Below, one piece after another: positions 8,886 to 17,287 of a DNA stretch of 64,000 bases. Position numbers and translations under genes: made by a program. This stretch comes from Thalassobacillus sp043497085 (GTDB lineage Bacteria; Bacillota; Bacilli; Bacillales; Halobacillaceae). The stretch is taken from the NCBI GenBank assembly GCA_043497085.1, contig JBIEKI010000003.1; one strand, 5' to 3'. Each line of letters starts with the position of its first letter. The first letter of the stretch is position 1. Below the pieces are notes generated by a model. That model worked only from the letters and a program-made list of their open reading frames with translations, searched no databases and was not told the origin of the DNA.

Positions 8886-9484
8886 TATTAATCATCGATG
8901 ACAACGAAGATATACGTTTTACTTTAAAAGAAATTTGTGAATTCTGTGAGTGGCCCTCTATCGAAGCTTCCAATGGTAAAGAAGGGATTGCATTATTTCG
9001 AAAACTGGACCCGGATTTGGTACTGGTCGATTTTCACATGCCTGAATGGGATGGGTTAAAAACCGTAAAAGCGATCAGAAACGAGAATAAACACATCCCG
9101 ATCATTGTCTTAACGGTTGATGATCGCCAGGACATAGCTAACTCTTTCTTGGAGGCTGGAGCTACAGACTTTGCCATGAAGCCGATAAAAGCACCTGATT
9201 TAATCTCACGAATAAAATTGAATATGAAGTACGCTAAACTCTCCAATACAGATCAGGATATTTATGTGGATAAAGGCATAAACAAAGAGACACGCAAGTC
9301 AATCAAACATTTTCTTTACAACCAAAAGCAGCCTGTCACTATCAACGATATCCAGGAACAGCTTCCAATTGCTTATCAAACGGTCCACCGCTATCTCCAT
9401 CATATGGTAGAAAAAGGCGAAATTGAAGTCGTTTCCGATTATGGCAGCCGCGGCAGGCCTAAAAATAAATACCAACTGCTGTAA
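8882..9484 (+). CDS. Response regulator with C-terminal winged-helix domain
   Basis: This 200 aa protein has a receiver domain at residues 1-120: acidic pair DDNED, phospho-acceptor Asp in LVLVDFHMPEWDG (about residue 49), switch Thr in IIVLTVDD and Lys in FAMKPIKAP. The C-terminal part (about 138-200) looks like a winged helix: QPVTINDIQEQL, then QTVHRYLHHMVEKGEIEVV and a wing rich in Gly/Arg (SDYGSRGRPKNKY). This is a small DNA-binding output domain reminiscent of CitT/DcuR-type regulators. It is translationally coupled to the kinase through an ATGA overlap. The target genes are unknown; the adjacent peptide transporter is one candidate. Confidence 0.85.
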   Translation: MILIIDDNEDIRFTLKEICEFCEWPSIEASNGKEGIALFRKLDPDLVLVDFHMPEWDGLKTVKAIRNENKHIPIIVLTVDDRQDIANSFLEAGATDFAMKPIKAPDLISRIKLNMKYAKLSNTDQDIYVDKGINKETRKSIKHFLYNQKQPVTINDIQEQLPIAYQTVHRYLHHMVEKGEIEVVSDYGSRGRPKNKYQLL

Positions 9485-9579
9485 ACATGCTCGAAAAATC
9501 CATAGAAGACAGGTTTATTCTCCCTGATTTAGGGAAACATGGTAGAAGGAATTTTGCCTGATAAAGTCGAAGTATTTTG

Positions 9580-9609
9580 TTTGACCTTTATTGACCTTGG
9601 ATGTATGAT
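9580..9609 (+). promoter_or_regulatory. SigA promoter of clpP overlapped by a CtsR operator
   Basis: The -35 TTGACC (9581-9586) and -10 TATGAT (9604-9609) are separated by exactly 17 bp. Over the -35 lie two tandem heptads, TTTGACC (9580-9586) and ATTGACC (9590-9596), 3 bp apart. On the opposite strand these read GGTCAAT-AAA-GGTCAAA, the CtsR heat-shock repressor consensus. CtsR control of clpP is established in Bacillus; here the site is read directly from sequence. Confidence 0.93.
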
Positions 9610-9659
9610 AAAACTATCACATCATCCAATGATAATAAGTGATGAAGGAGGAATTTACA

Positions 9660-10250
9660 TTGAATCTAGTCCCTACAGTAATTGAACAAACAAACCGCGG
9701 AGAACGTGCATACGATATTTATTCACGCTTGTTGAAAGACCGTATCATTATGCTTGGAAGCGGAATCGATGATAACGTATCCAATTCGATCGTATCTCAG
9801 CTTCTATTCCTGGCAGCAGATGACCCAGACAAAGATATTTCCCTTTATATCAACTCACCTGGTGGATCTATTACAGCTGGAATGGCGATTTACGATACGA
9901 TGCAGTTCATCAAACCAAATGTATCTACCATTTGTATCGGTATGGCAGCATCTATGGGTGCATTCCTTTTGGCAGCCGGTGAAAAAGGAAAACGTTATGC
10001 GCTTCCTAACAGTGAAGTAATGATTCACCAGCCATTGGGTGGTACACAAGGACAGGCGGCCGATATCGAAATCCATGCTCGTCGTATCTTGCAAATGCGC
10101 GAAAAGTTGAATAAGATTCTATCTGAGCGTACTGGACAGCCAATGGACGTTATCGAACGCGATACCGATCGCGATAACTTCATGCCTGCTCATCAAGCGA
10201 AAGAATACGGCCTGATTGACAAAGTAATGGAAAAGAAACCAACTGAATAA
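9660..10250 (+). CDS. clpP: ATP-dependent Clp protease proteolytic subunit ClpP
   Basis: This 196 aa serine protease forms the tetradecameric barrel that works with ClpC/ClpX/ClpE in protein quality control. The catalytic Ser lies in GMAASMGAFLL (about 97), His in MIHQPLGG (about 122) and Asp in the C-terminal DTDRDN region. The start is TTG 9660: AAGGAGG at 9645-9651 is 8 nt upstream, and the product then begins LVPTVIEQTNRGERAYDIY like other Bacillus ClpP; frames from GTG 9639 or ATG 9642 would bury the RBS. It is monocistronic with its own CtsR-controlled promoter and terminator. Confidence 0.97.
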   Translation: MNLVPTVIEQTNRGERAYDIYSRLLKDRIIMLGSGIDDNVSNSIVSQLLFLAADDPDKDISLYINSPGGSITAGMAIYDTMQFIKPNVSTICIGMAASMGAFLLAAGEKGKRYALPNSEVMIHQPLGGTQGQAADIEIHARRILQMREKLNKILSERTGQPMDVIERDTDRDNFMPAHQAKEYGLIDKVMEKKPTE

Positions 10251-10262
10251 AAGCTTCACCTA

Positions 10263-10290
10263 CCCTGATCCACTCGGATCAGGGTTTTTT
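10263..10290 (+). terminator. clpP terminator
   Basis: Stem CCCTGATCC (10263-10271) with GGATCAGGG (10276-10284), loop ACTC, then T6. Confidence 0.93.
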
Positions 10291-10315
10291 CATATTTCTT
10301 ATTGTCACAATTACT

Positions 10316-10351
10316 CAAAAAATAGCCAGGGACACTGTCAGATCCCTGGCT
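10316..10351 (-). terminator. crh terminator
   Basis: AGCCAGGGA (10324-10332) pairs with TCCCTGGCT (10343-10351). Read on the minus strand, the hairpin is followed by ATTTTTTGAG, a rho-independent terminator 80 bp after the crh stop. Confidence 0.85.
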
Positions 10352-10431
10352 TACTTTGTTTGTCTAAGTATGCTATCCATTATCCTAATCTACTAATTGT
10401 TCATCCATTCACATAGAAAAGTACTAAGAAT

Positions 10432-10686
10432 TTACACTTTTACTACGAAAGCCTGCAACTCTTCCATAGCAGGTTCTTCATCTGAGCCATCTGTAATCAG
10501 TACGACCTCTTCATCGGTGCCGATAGCAAGGCTCATTAAACCCATTATGCTTTTTGCATTGACTCTTTTTCCGTCCTTCTCAATAAATATATCTGATGAA
10601 AAACGATTAGCTAATTGTACGAATTGTGCTGCCGGCCTGGCTTGCAGACCAGTATCCAATTCAATTTTCAACGACCGTTCAACCAC
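10432..10686 (-). CDS. crh: Catabolite repression HPr-like protein Crh
   Basis: This 84 aa HPr paralogue is phosphorylated on Ser46 by HPr kinase and acts as a CcpA co-effector. In TGLQARPAA the active-site His15 of HPr is replaced by Gln, which distinguishes Crh from PtsH and prevents PTS phosphotransfer. The Ser46 region KSIMGLMSLAI is intact. Start GTG 10686 is preferred because GAGAGGAGAA stands 5 nt upstream, and the N-terminus then has the length of B. subtilis Crh; GTG 10707 would bury the RBS. It follows whiA as in B. subtilis. Its kinase HprK is encoded 23 kb away in this window. Confidence 0.95.
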   Translation of the reverse strand: MVERSLKIELDTGLQARPAAQFVQLANRFSSDIFIEKDGKRVNAKSIMGLMSLAIGTDEEVVLITDGSDEEPAMEELQAFVVKV

Positions 10687-10717
10687 CTGAATTCTCCTCT
10701 CTTGCACACTTCTGGTT

Positions 10718-10733
10718 AGGGAAGCGCTATCAT
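10718..10733 (-). promoter_or_regulatory. cre-like site upstream of crh (weak)
   Basis: AGGGAAGCGCTATCAT fits the CcpA cre consensus WTGNNARCGNWWWCAW except for G in place of T at position 2. It lies 32-47 bp upstream of the crh start. A single degenerate match of this kind can arise by chance. Confidence 0.35.
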
Positions 10734-10745
10734 AGTTGGTGATAG

Positions 10746-10794
10746 AAAAAACGCCCTCGACGAAAGCGTTTTTTTAATTGCATTAATTATAGCA
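10746..10794 (-). promoter_or_regulatory. Terminator hairpin and extended -10 promoter between whiA and crh
   Basis: On the minus strand an extended -10 element TGCTATAAT (10794-10786) is followed by a hairpin in which AAAAAACGC (10774-10766 on the minus strand) pairs with GCGTTTTTT (10754-10746), ending in a T-run. The hairpin looks like the terminator of the whiA operon. The extended -10 just before it would start a crh transcript whose first nucleotides form this hairpin. A good -35 is not evident. Confidence 0.5.
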
Positions 10795-10841
10795 TGAATT
10801 AACTGCATATGACACGGATTTAACTTAGAAATAATCTCCTG

Positions 10842-11807
10842 TTACCCCTTTGGGGTCGGATGTATTTCTCCTTTACGGACCTTTTCTGCAAACTCATCAA
10901 TCTTTCTCAACCGGTGATTGACACCAGACTTACTGATCTTTCCGGTAGAAACCAATTCTCCCAGCTCTTTTAAAGATACATCCTGATGAAGCAGACGCAG
11001 CATAGCAATCCCCTGCAGCTTTTCAGGTAAAGCTTCAATCCCTACCGTATTTTTGATGAACTTGATATTTTCAACCTGACGGAATGCGGCGCCTATAGTT
11101 TTGTTCAAGTTGGCTGTTTCACAATTGACCAGCCGATTGACCGAATTTCTCATATCGCGCACGATTCGAACATCTTCAAACTTGAATAAGGCCTGATGTG
11201 CTCCGATATTACTCAGGAACTCCGTTATTTTTTCGGCTTCTTTGATATAAGTGATAAAACCTTTTTTCCGTTCCAGTGTGCGTGCGTGCAAATCAAACTC
11301 GTTCATAAGTTCGCACAATGCTTCATTATGCTCCTGGTAAGAATTATAGATTTCCAAATGATAGGAAGAGGTTTCCGGATTATTGACAGATCCGCCTGCT
11401 AAGAACGCTCCGCGTAAGTAGGCGCGTTTACAGCAAATGTCTTTCTTATGGTTTTCCGAAATCGTCCGATTGAACGAAAAAGGACCCCCATTCATGATTT
11501 CAAGTTCTTCTAAAAATACTTTAACGTCCTCTTTCATACGGACAATGTAAACATTATTCTTTTTCAAACGCATTTTTTTCCGAACAAGCAGCTCCACTGG
11601 CGAATGATAAACCTTTTTGATCAATGTATAGATTCGCCGTGCGATAGCTGCGTTTTCTGTTTGCACATCCAGTGCGTAGGTTTTATTGGAATTCAAAGAA
11701 ACGGATCCATTCATGCGGATTAATGCTGCCAACTCCGCCTGTACGCAGCACGGCTTCTCTGCCTGGGCATTGGTTAATTCTTTTTTTATTTCCGAAGCAA
11801 AAGACAC
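10842..11807 (-). CDS. whiA: DNA-binding protein WhiA
   Basis: This 321 aa nucleoid-associated regulator has a LAGLIDADG-like N-terminal domain and a C-terminal helix-turn-helix (ISKSGVNHRLRKIDEFA). It was first defined in Streptomyces sporulation; in Bacillus it affects cell division and chromosome segregation. GTG 11807 (VSFASEIKKELTN) is chosen because GGAGG stands 8 nt before it and B. subtilis WhiA starts SFASETKKEL; the upstream GTG 11816 overlaps the RBS. It lies downstream of yvcK in the conserved yvcI-rapZ-yvcK-whiA-crh cluster. Confidence 0.95.
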   Translation of the reverse strand: MSFASEIKKELTNAQAEKPCCVQAELAALIRMNGSVSLNSNKTYALDVQTENAAIARRIYTLIKKVYHSPVELLVRKKMRLKKNNVYIVRMKEDVKVFLEELEIMNGGPFSFNRTISENHKKDICCKRAYLRGAFLAGGSVNNPETSSYHLEIYNSYQEHNEALCELMNEFDLHARTLERKKGFITYIKEAEKITEFLSNIGAHQALFKFEDVRIVRDMRNSVNRLVNCETANLNKTIGAAFRQVENIKFIKNTVGIEALPEKLQGIAMLRLLHQDVSLKELGELVSTGKISKSGVNHRLRKIDEFAEKVRKGEIHPTPKG

Positions 11808-11840
11808 GACGTTCACCTCCCTGCAAAAACTCCTTGCTTT

Positions 11841-12794
11841 CTACAGCATACTGTAGAGCAGGTTCGCAATTTTCTTCGTATCATGGCGCAACATCGCTTT
11901 AGAATGATCGATGATATCTTCCTCAATAACTTCCAATTTCATATTTCGAATTCGCTCATTATCATAAACGACCGGCTCGGCCTGTTCTTCGGCATATATC
12001 TTTCTTACATCATGTTCAATCGGTTGATTGTGGACAATGATGGAATGGACACAACCCTCGCCGACATGATCCAATATCGCTTTAACATGATCTCCTGCTG
12101 AGTAACCATCGGTTTCTCCATGCTGCGTCATTACATTACATACATACGTTACTTTCCCGGAAGTTTCTCTTAATGCTTTAGAAATCTCAGGAATAATTAT
12201 ATTTGGAAGCGTGCTTGTATAAAGGCTTCCTGGTGCGATGACAATCAAATCTGCACTTTTTATTTCTTCCACCGCTTCAGGGAGCGGCTTTACTGGGTCA
12301 GGCTCAAGAAATACCCGCTTGATCCTGCCTGGATGTTTAGGAATGTTTGATTCACCGGAGACTAAATTTCCATCCTCCATTTCAGCATGTAAATACATAT
12401 TCTGATTGGCTATAGGATAGATCTTCCCTTTCACATTCAGGACACGGGAAATTTCTTTTATTCCCGTGAAAAAGTCCCCTTTCATCGAGGTCAATGCGGC
12501 TAACAATAGGTTGCCCATCGAGTGTCCGGATAATCCATTCCCATTTTCAAATCGGTGCTGGAATAACTCTAACAGCATCGGCTCTGCGTCCGACAGAGCT
12601 GCAATGACATTCCGTATATCTCCTGGTGCCGGTATCGACATTTCATTACGCAAACGCCCCGAACTTCCCCCGTCATCAGCTACCGTTACAATTGCAGAAA
12701 GGTCGATAGGAAGATCTTTCAAACCGCGGAGCAGTACTGGCATACCTGTCCCGCCTCCTAATACGACCACTTTGGGCAATGCTTTATTTGTCAT
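11841..12794 (-). CDS. yvcK: Gluconeogenesis/morphogenesis factor YvcK (CofD-like)
   Basis: This 317 aa protein binds UDP-sugars. It is needed for normal growth and morphology on gluconeogenic substrates, influencing PBP1 localisation in B. subtilis. Motifs seen are VVVLGGGTGMPVLLRGLK at the N-terminus, VTVADDGGSSGRLR, and VIAPGSLYTS, all of the YvcK/CofD fold. ATG 12794 is used; the open frame extends 41 codons upstream into rapZ but lacks family similarity there. AAAGGG precedes the start, and one base separates it from the rapZ stop, so translation is probably coupled. Confidence 0.95.
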   Translation of the reverse strand: MTNKALPKVVVLGGGTGMPVLLRGLKDLPIDLSAIVTVADDGGSSGRLRNEMSIPAPGDIRNVIAALSDAEPMLLELFQHRFENGNGLSGHSMGNLLLAALTSMKGDFFTGIKEISRVLNVKGKIYPIANQNMYLHAEMEDGNLVSGESNIPKHPGRIKRVFLEPDPVKPLPEAVEEIKSADLIVIAPGSLYTSTLPNIIIPEISKALRETSGKVTYVCNVMTQHGETDGYSAGDHVKAILDHVGEGCVHSIIVHNQPIEHDVRKIYAEEQAEPVVYDNERIRNMKLEVIEEDIIDHSKAMLRHDTKKIANLLYSML

Positions 12795-12795
12795 A

Positions 12796-13686
12796 TCAAT
12801 GGCCCTTTCTTTTATCAATATCACGGTGGCTTGCGTGTGTGACGTAGTCCGTAGAAAAATGCCTGCGTAAATGTTCGGCAATAGCGACAGAACGATGTTG
12901 TCCTCCAGTACAGCCAATACCGATGATCAATTGACTTTTCCCTTCCCGTTTATATTGCGGCAGCATAAATTGCAATAGATCAATCAATTTTTCTAAAAAC
13001 TTTTGGGTATCTGACCATTTGAAAACATACGAAGATACTTCGCTATTAAGTCCGGTCAACGGCTGCATATGTTCAACATAGTGTGGGTTCGGTAAAAAAC
13101 GCACATCAAAGATCAGATCGGCATCGATGGGCACTCCGTATTTAAAACCGAACGAGACCATTTGTACAGAAAAAATCTCGCGCTTCTTTTGTGTATTTGC
13201 ATAGGTCTGAATAATTTGTTCCCGTAACTCCCTGGGCTTCAAATCCGTTGTTTCAATAATTGTTTGAGCCCTGCCTCGTAATTCATCCAGCATCCGGCGC
13301 TCTTGTTTGATACCATCTAAAGGCAATCCGTCTTTTGCCAATGGATGTGAACGGCGTGTCTCTTTATATCGAGAGACAAGCGCCTGATCCTGGGCGTCTA
13401 AAAATAAAATATGCTCCTGAAGCCATGGTTCATCAACAAGTTTATCAAGGACTTCAAACAAAGCATCGAAAAATTCCCGGCCTCGCAAGTCCATGACAAG
13501 CGCTACATTTTCTATATTATTTGATGAGTCTTTCATTAATTCAAGAAACTTTGGCAGCAAGGCAGGAGGCAAGTTGTCAACGCAGAAGAAACCTAAATCT
13601 TCAAAGCTCTGAACTGCCACGGTCTTACCAGCCCCAGACATTCCTGTGATGATTACTAATTGTGTTTCCTGATCTTTTTTCGCCAT
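12796..13686 (-). CDS. rapZ: RNase adapter-type nucleotide-binding protein RapZ (YvcJ)
   Basis: This 296 aa P-loop protein has Walker A GMSGAGKTVAVQ (about residue 15) and the DRAP motif region FVDNLPPALL. The conserved C-terminal segment GIGCTGGQHRSVAIAEHL binds glucosamine-6-phosphate in E. coli RapZ. In Bacillus YvcJ hydrolyses nucleotides and affects competence gene expression, but its target RNA is not known. The ATG at 13686 has AAGGAGAGGG upstream. It is the second gene of the yvcI-rapZ-yvcK-whiA cluster. Confidence 0.95.
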   Translation of the reverse strand: MAKKDQETQLVIITGMSGAGKTVAVQSFEDLGFFCVDNLPPALLPKFLELMKDSSNNIENVALVMDLRGREFFDALFEVLDKLVDEPWLQEHILFLDAQDQALVSRYKETRRSHPLAKDGLPLDGIKQERRMLDELRGRAQTIIETTDLKPRELREQIIQTYANTQKKREIFSVQMVSFGFKYGVPIDADLIFDVRFLPNPHYVEHMQPLTGLNSEVSSYVFKWSDTQKFLEKLIDLLQFMLPQYKREGKSQLIIGIGCTGGQHRSVAIAEHLRRHFSTDYVTHASHRDIDKRKGH

Positions 13687-13743
13687 GTAAGAACCCTCTC
13701 CTTATCAAGCAGCAATCTAAAATTTACTCCGTAAGACTAATCG

Positions 13744-14211
13744 TTATTCAGGATCGGTCGGATCGAGGTCGATATCGAGCAGCTGATAGTCAGGCGTGTA
13801 AACAAATGTCCCATAGATTTGCTCATCGCTTGTTAAGATATGGTTAAAAATATGGCGGTCTCCTTCAGCCATCGGCTTACCCAATACATCATCGATATGC
13901 ACCCACTCCAGCTCTCCTTCTTCACTTTCTTCCAGTAGTGATCCCTTATAGTCCCTGCAATAGAAAGTGAACATCATCCACTCTTGCACCGTTTCTTCCC
14001 CGTCACGGATAATAAATGTAAAGGAGCCTTTCATTTCGGGGTTCTGAATGGACAGTCCTGTTTCTTCTTTGAACTCTCTGACAGCCGAATCTTTGATCGA
14101 CTCTCCTGGCTCCATCTTACCGCCAGGGGCTACATACCAGCCTCTTCTTGGTTTTTTTAACATTAAAATTTTATCGTCTATGTGTAAAATACAATTCGTC
14201 ACTCGTTGCAA
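13744..14211 (-). CDS. yvcI: NUDIX hydrolase YvcI
   Basis: This 155 aa hydrolase has the Nudix box GGKMEPGESIKDSAVREFKE (about residues 30-49), continuing into ETGL, with the catalytic Glu pair. The N-terminus QRVTNCILHIDDKILML matches 8-oxo-dGTPase-like YvcI proteins. The start codon appears to be TTG 14211, 5 nt after GAGGTGA. It is the first gene of the rapZ-yvcK-whiA cluster. Its upstream region is occupied by repeat copy B, so the operon promoter must lie in the about 100 bp between the two or within the repeat. The physiological substrate is unproven. Confidence 0.88.
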   Translation of the reverse strand: MQRVTNCILHIDDKILMLKKPRRGWYVAPGGKMEPGESIKDSAVREFKEETGLSIQNPEMKGSFTFIIRDGEETVQEWMMFTFYCRDYKGSLLEESEEGELEWVHIDDVLGKPMAEGDRHIFNHILTSDEQIYGTFVYTPDYQLLDIDLDPTDPE

Positions 14212-14317
14212 TTACGTCACCTCATCCTTATTCGAGGACATCTTCTACTATTATACAATGAATGGGATTCGTCCCACAATGCTGCAAGCTTTATTAACAA
14301 ACCAAAAGGTTCTTTGG

Positions 14318-14895
14318 TGATTTTTTATAAAAGCCTTATTCAACCATAGGGCCGAAAAGTCGAAGACTTTATTTCGAGATATTGTGTATGAGGGGAAGGG
14401 GCGTTGGGGAACGACTCGCTTTCCACGGGAGTCCGTTGAGCCTCCTCGAGCTAACGCTCTGTGGGGTCTCACCTGGAACTCTTTTCCCGTAGGAGTCTCC
14501 CCGTTCCCCCACGCCCCTTGCCAAATAAGATTATAGAAATCGCCTTTGAATATCATTACTTAATATCGAGAAAAATCCTGTCATATCGCTTGATAGATCT
14601 TACTTTCCGCACAAAAGTACGTACTCTGATAGGAGTTACGATACTCTTACAATCGTAAGGGGGCTGGGAAAACGGTGAGACTCCTCGAAAATGTTACGCA
14701 TTTTCTTCGTGCGGTGTTTATTCAAGAAGCTTATTCAAAGTCCTATGGGATGAACATGCTCCCGCAAGGCGAAGCCTGAGGAAGCTCACCTCATGCCCAC
14801 GGAAAGCGATCCGTTTTCCAAGCGACCATCATCGCCTGCATAAGTCTCGAAACTGAGTGATCTGGAAAAGGGAGCTTTAACTGTAAGTGCAAAAA
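14318..14895. repeat. Dispersed composite repeat, copy B (inverted orientation)
   Basis: This is a full composite in reverse order relative to copies C, D and E. The R flank comes first (14325-14385; its reverse complement contains CTCGAAATAAAGTCTTCGAC). A minus-oriented core (14406-14510), a spacer, a plus-oriented core (14666-14819) and the L flank (about 14845-14890) follow. The plus core carries an extra small hairpin (GAAAATG/CATTTTC, about 14687-14706) also present in copy C. It fills most of the 878 bp gap between trxB and yvcI. No protein-coding gene is supported here. Confidence 0.8.
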
Positions 14896-14916
14896 TGATA
14901 TTTAGCATCGACAACC

Positions 14917-14948
14917 AAAAAAATGCACAGGTGGCTAGGCACCTGTGC
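14917..14948 (-). terminator. trxB terminator
   Basis: GCACAGGTG (14925-14933) pairs with CACCTGTGC (14940-14948) around loop GCTAGG. On the minus strand it is followed by ATTTTTTT, placing it as terminator after trxB. Confidence 0.88.
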
Positions 14949-15089
14949 TTAATAGATCTATCTATTAAAAGGGGGTCAATTATTAATTATAGTGTACCCC
15001 ACAATTGTTTCATGCGTGTTACAGGAGAATTAAGATGCAATTACTATTTCTAAAGTCCTGTACATATGCCCGCACATCAACCATCACAG

Positions 15090-16040
15090 TTATTTATTGG
15101 CAACCTTAAGTTCTTCCATCAGGTTTTCGATATAATGCTGCGCAGATTGAGCAGCGATACTACCATCACCGGTTGCAGTAACAATTTGTCGCAACGTTTT
15201 CTCACGAATATCTCCAGCGGCAAAAATTCCAGGAATCTTCGTTTCCATATTATCGTCGGTTGGAATATATCCTTGCTCATTAGTAATGCCAAGGCTGGCA
15301 AATGGATCACTTAAAGGAATCATTCCGATATAGATGAACACCCCATCTGTATCGAATTCGTACTCTTCATTTGTTTTTTTGTTGTAAAGGGTAACACTCC
15401 CTACTTTCCCATCCTTTTCATTGATGGAATTCAGTACCGTGTCCCATACGAATTCCACTTTTTCGTTATCAAATGCCCGCTGCTGTAATATCGGCTGCGC
15501 CCTCAGTTCATCACGACGGTGCACGATAGTCACTTTGCTTGCGAAGCGAGTCAGGTAGACCCCTTCTTCAACAGCGGAATCTCCGCCACCGATTACGACA
15601 AGCTCTTTATCCCGGAAGAATGCCCCATCACATACAGCACAATAGGAGACACCGCGTCCGCCCAGTTCTTTTTCACCAGGGACACCGATTTCCTTGTATT
15701 TGGCCCCGGTTCCTATGATGACCGCGCGTGCTTTATACTCTTTATTGCCTGCTACGACTGTTTTATATTCTTTTCCATCTATGATCTCTTTGATATCTCC
15801 ATATGCATACTCCGCGCCAAATTTCTTCGCATGTTCAAACATTTTGTTAGAAAGATCCGGCCCGAGGATACTTTCGTAGCCCGGATAGTTCTCCACATCT
15901 TCTGTATTCGCCATCTGACCGCCCGGAATTCCCCGTTCAATCATCAGCGTATCTAAATTCGCACGTGAAGTGTATACAGCAGCTGTCATACCAGCCGGTC
16001 CTGCACCTGCGATGATTACATCATAAATATGCTCTTCCAT
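15090..16040 (-). CDS. trxB: Thioredoxin-disulfide reductase TrxB
   Basis: This 316 aa flavoenzyme reduces thioredoxin with NADPH in the cytoplasm. An N-terminal FAD Rossmann motif IAGAGPAGMTAA is followed by NADPH motif VIGGGDSAVEEG. Between them lies the redox pair CAVC in SYCAVCDGAFF (about 135-138). The C-terminal FAD signature is IFAAGDIREKTLRQI. The length matches B. subtilis TrxB. ATG 16040 is preceded by a GGGGG-containing RBS. It stands alone between yvcI and the TPR gene with its own terminator, as in B. subtilis where trxB is next to yvcI. Confidence 0.97.
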   Translation of the reverse strand: MEEHIYDVIIAGAGPAGMTAAVYTSRANLDTLMIERGIPGGQMANTEDVENYPGYESILGPDLSNKMFEHAKKFGAEYAYGDIKEIIDGKEYKTVVAGNKEYKARAVIIGTGAKYKEIGVPGEKELGGRGVSYCAVCDGAFFRDKELVVIGGGDSAVEEGVYLTRFASKVTIVHRRDELRAQPILQQRAFDNEKVEFVWDTVLNSINEKDGKVGSVTLYNKKTNEEYEFDTDGVFIYIGMIPLSDPFASLGITNEQGYIPTDDNMETKIPGIFAAGDIREKTLRQIVTATGDGSIAAQSAQHYIENLMEELKVANK

Positions 16041-16173
16041 TTCTTTTCAGCCCCCTAATATACATTGACTCGAACTGTCAGTTTTCATACTATCATCCTA
16101 TAAAATTGAGTCTCCTGCGTCTATTAATATGCTCACTAGGGTATATGCGGAACGTCATCTCCCCAGAAACGCT

Positions 16174-17184
16174 TCAAGAAGCATTCCAGGGGCCACCTTC
16201 CTCACTCAGTTCCGGATACTTTTTACAACCTTCTTCCCATAAATGCAATGCCTTGGCAGGTTTTCCTGTATGATAAGATGCGATGCTATGCCACTTATAG
16301 AAAGTCTTCGTCCGTTTCACAACCTTCGAGCGGATCGATTGGAACCGTTCGCATGCTTCACGGTAATGGCCTGTTCGTGTCAATGCCTGGGCAATATATA
16401 ACTTTTGATGATCATGGATCGGAAAAATTTTTTTCACCATCTGGATATGGTCATCACTACGAGCGTCATTACGTTCTTTATAGAAAATTGCTAAATTGAC
16501 ATGGCTGTGCAGATTATCAGGCTGCTGTTGTAACCATTGTTGTTCCAATTCGATCGCCCCTTCTTCATCTCCATGATGAAATAAGGCGTAAGTATATTCA
16601 TGCTTTGCTGCCGTATAATCAGGGAACATCTCCATCATTTCTTCCAGCAGGGCAATTGCTTCTTCCCATTCTTGATGCTGAATATGGTGAAGAGCTGTCT
16701 CCTGGTATATAAGCAGTTCGTCTTCATCTTCAAGGGTCCACTCATCCTCATCATCTTCTTCTAAGGAAGTGACCAATTCTAATAATTGCTCGGCGGCCTC
16801 TTTGAAATCTCCCTGCTGCGTTTTTGCTAAATAAGTTTCCGCGTATTTTTTAGCATCTTTGAATAAACCGAGGTGCGCATAGTTATTAGCTATCAAGTAA
16901 TAACAATCCACATACTCTTTCCCGAACACCGATAATACCTCGGTCAATAATTGGTTCGCTTTATGATAGGAGCCTTGCTCTGTGTGAACCACAGCCAGTT
17001 GACAAGCGTAGAGCGGCTCTTGTGGGGACTTTTCCATCGCTTTTTTCAGCCATTTGACGGCCATCTCAAAATTCCGCTTTTGAAACGCCTGTACACCATA
17101 ACTGAAATAAAATTCCCCGTCTGCTACAAAAGGAATCACGTTATTATTCGAATTTCCTGTGGCTGCATTCCTGGAAGTAGGCAT
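16174..17184 (-). CDS. yvcD: TPR-repeat protein (YvcD-like)
   Basis: This 336 aa soluble protein consists mostly of tetratricopeptide repeats (for example FSYGVQAFQKRNFEMAVKWL, ACQLAVVHTEQGSYHKANQL, YYLIANNYAHLGLFKDAKKY). An acidic linker near 150-165 (EEDDEDEW) splits two repeat blocks. It has no enzymatic motif, so it is probably a scaffold. AGGAGG stands before ATG 17184. It follows hisIE and precedes trxB, the same neighbourhood as B. subtilis yvcD. Its function is unknown. Confidence 0.8.
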   Translation of the reverse strand: MPTSRNAATGNSNNNVIPFVADGEFYFSYGVQAFQKRNFEMAVKWLKKAMEKSPQEPLYACQLAVVHTEQGSYHKANQLLTEVLSVFGKEYVDCYYLIANNYAHLGLFKDAKKYAETYLAKTQQGDFKEAAEQLLELVTSLEEDDEDEWTLEDEDELLIYQETALHHIQHQEWEEAIALLEEMMEMFPDYTAAKHEYTYALFHHGDEEGAIELEQQWLQQQPDNLHSHVNLAIFYKERNDARSDDHIQMVKKIFPIHDHQKLYIAQALTRTGHYREACERFQSIRSKVVKRTKTFYKWHSIASYHTGKPAKALHLWEEGCKKYPELSEEGGPWNAS

Positions 17185-17287
17185 CCATATCCTCCTATCA
17201 CCGTTTCAGTACGTATGACAGTATAACACAGATGATTCTGGGGATATAGAGGTTTTTTTGACAAAAACAGTAAATATGATACTTGTT

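Noticed and set aside
13662..13847. Small plus-strand ORF between rapZ and yvcI
   Set aside because: It overlaps the ends of both minus-strand genes and lacks a ribosome binding site.
14251..14556. ORF of 101 codons (minus strand) upstream of yvcI
   Set aside because: It overlaps repeat copy B and has no recognisable domain; stop-free frames are expected in such GC-rich repeats.
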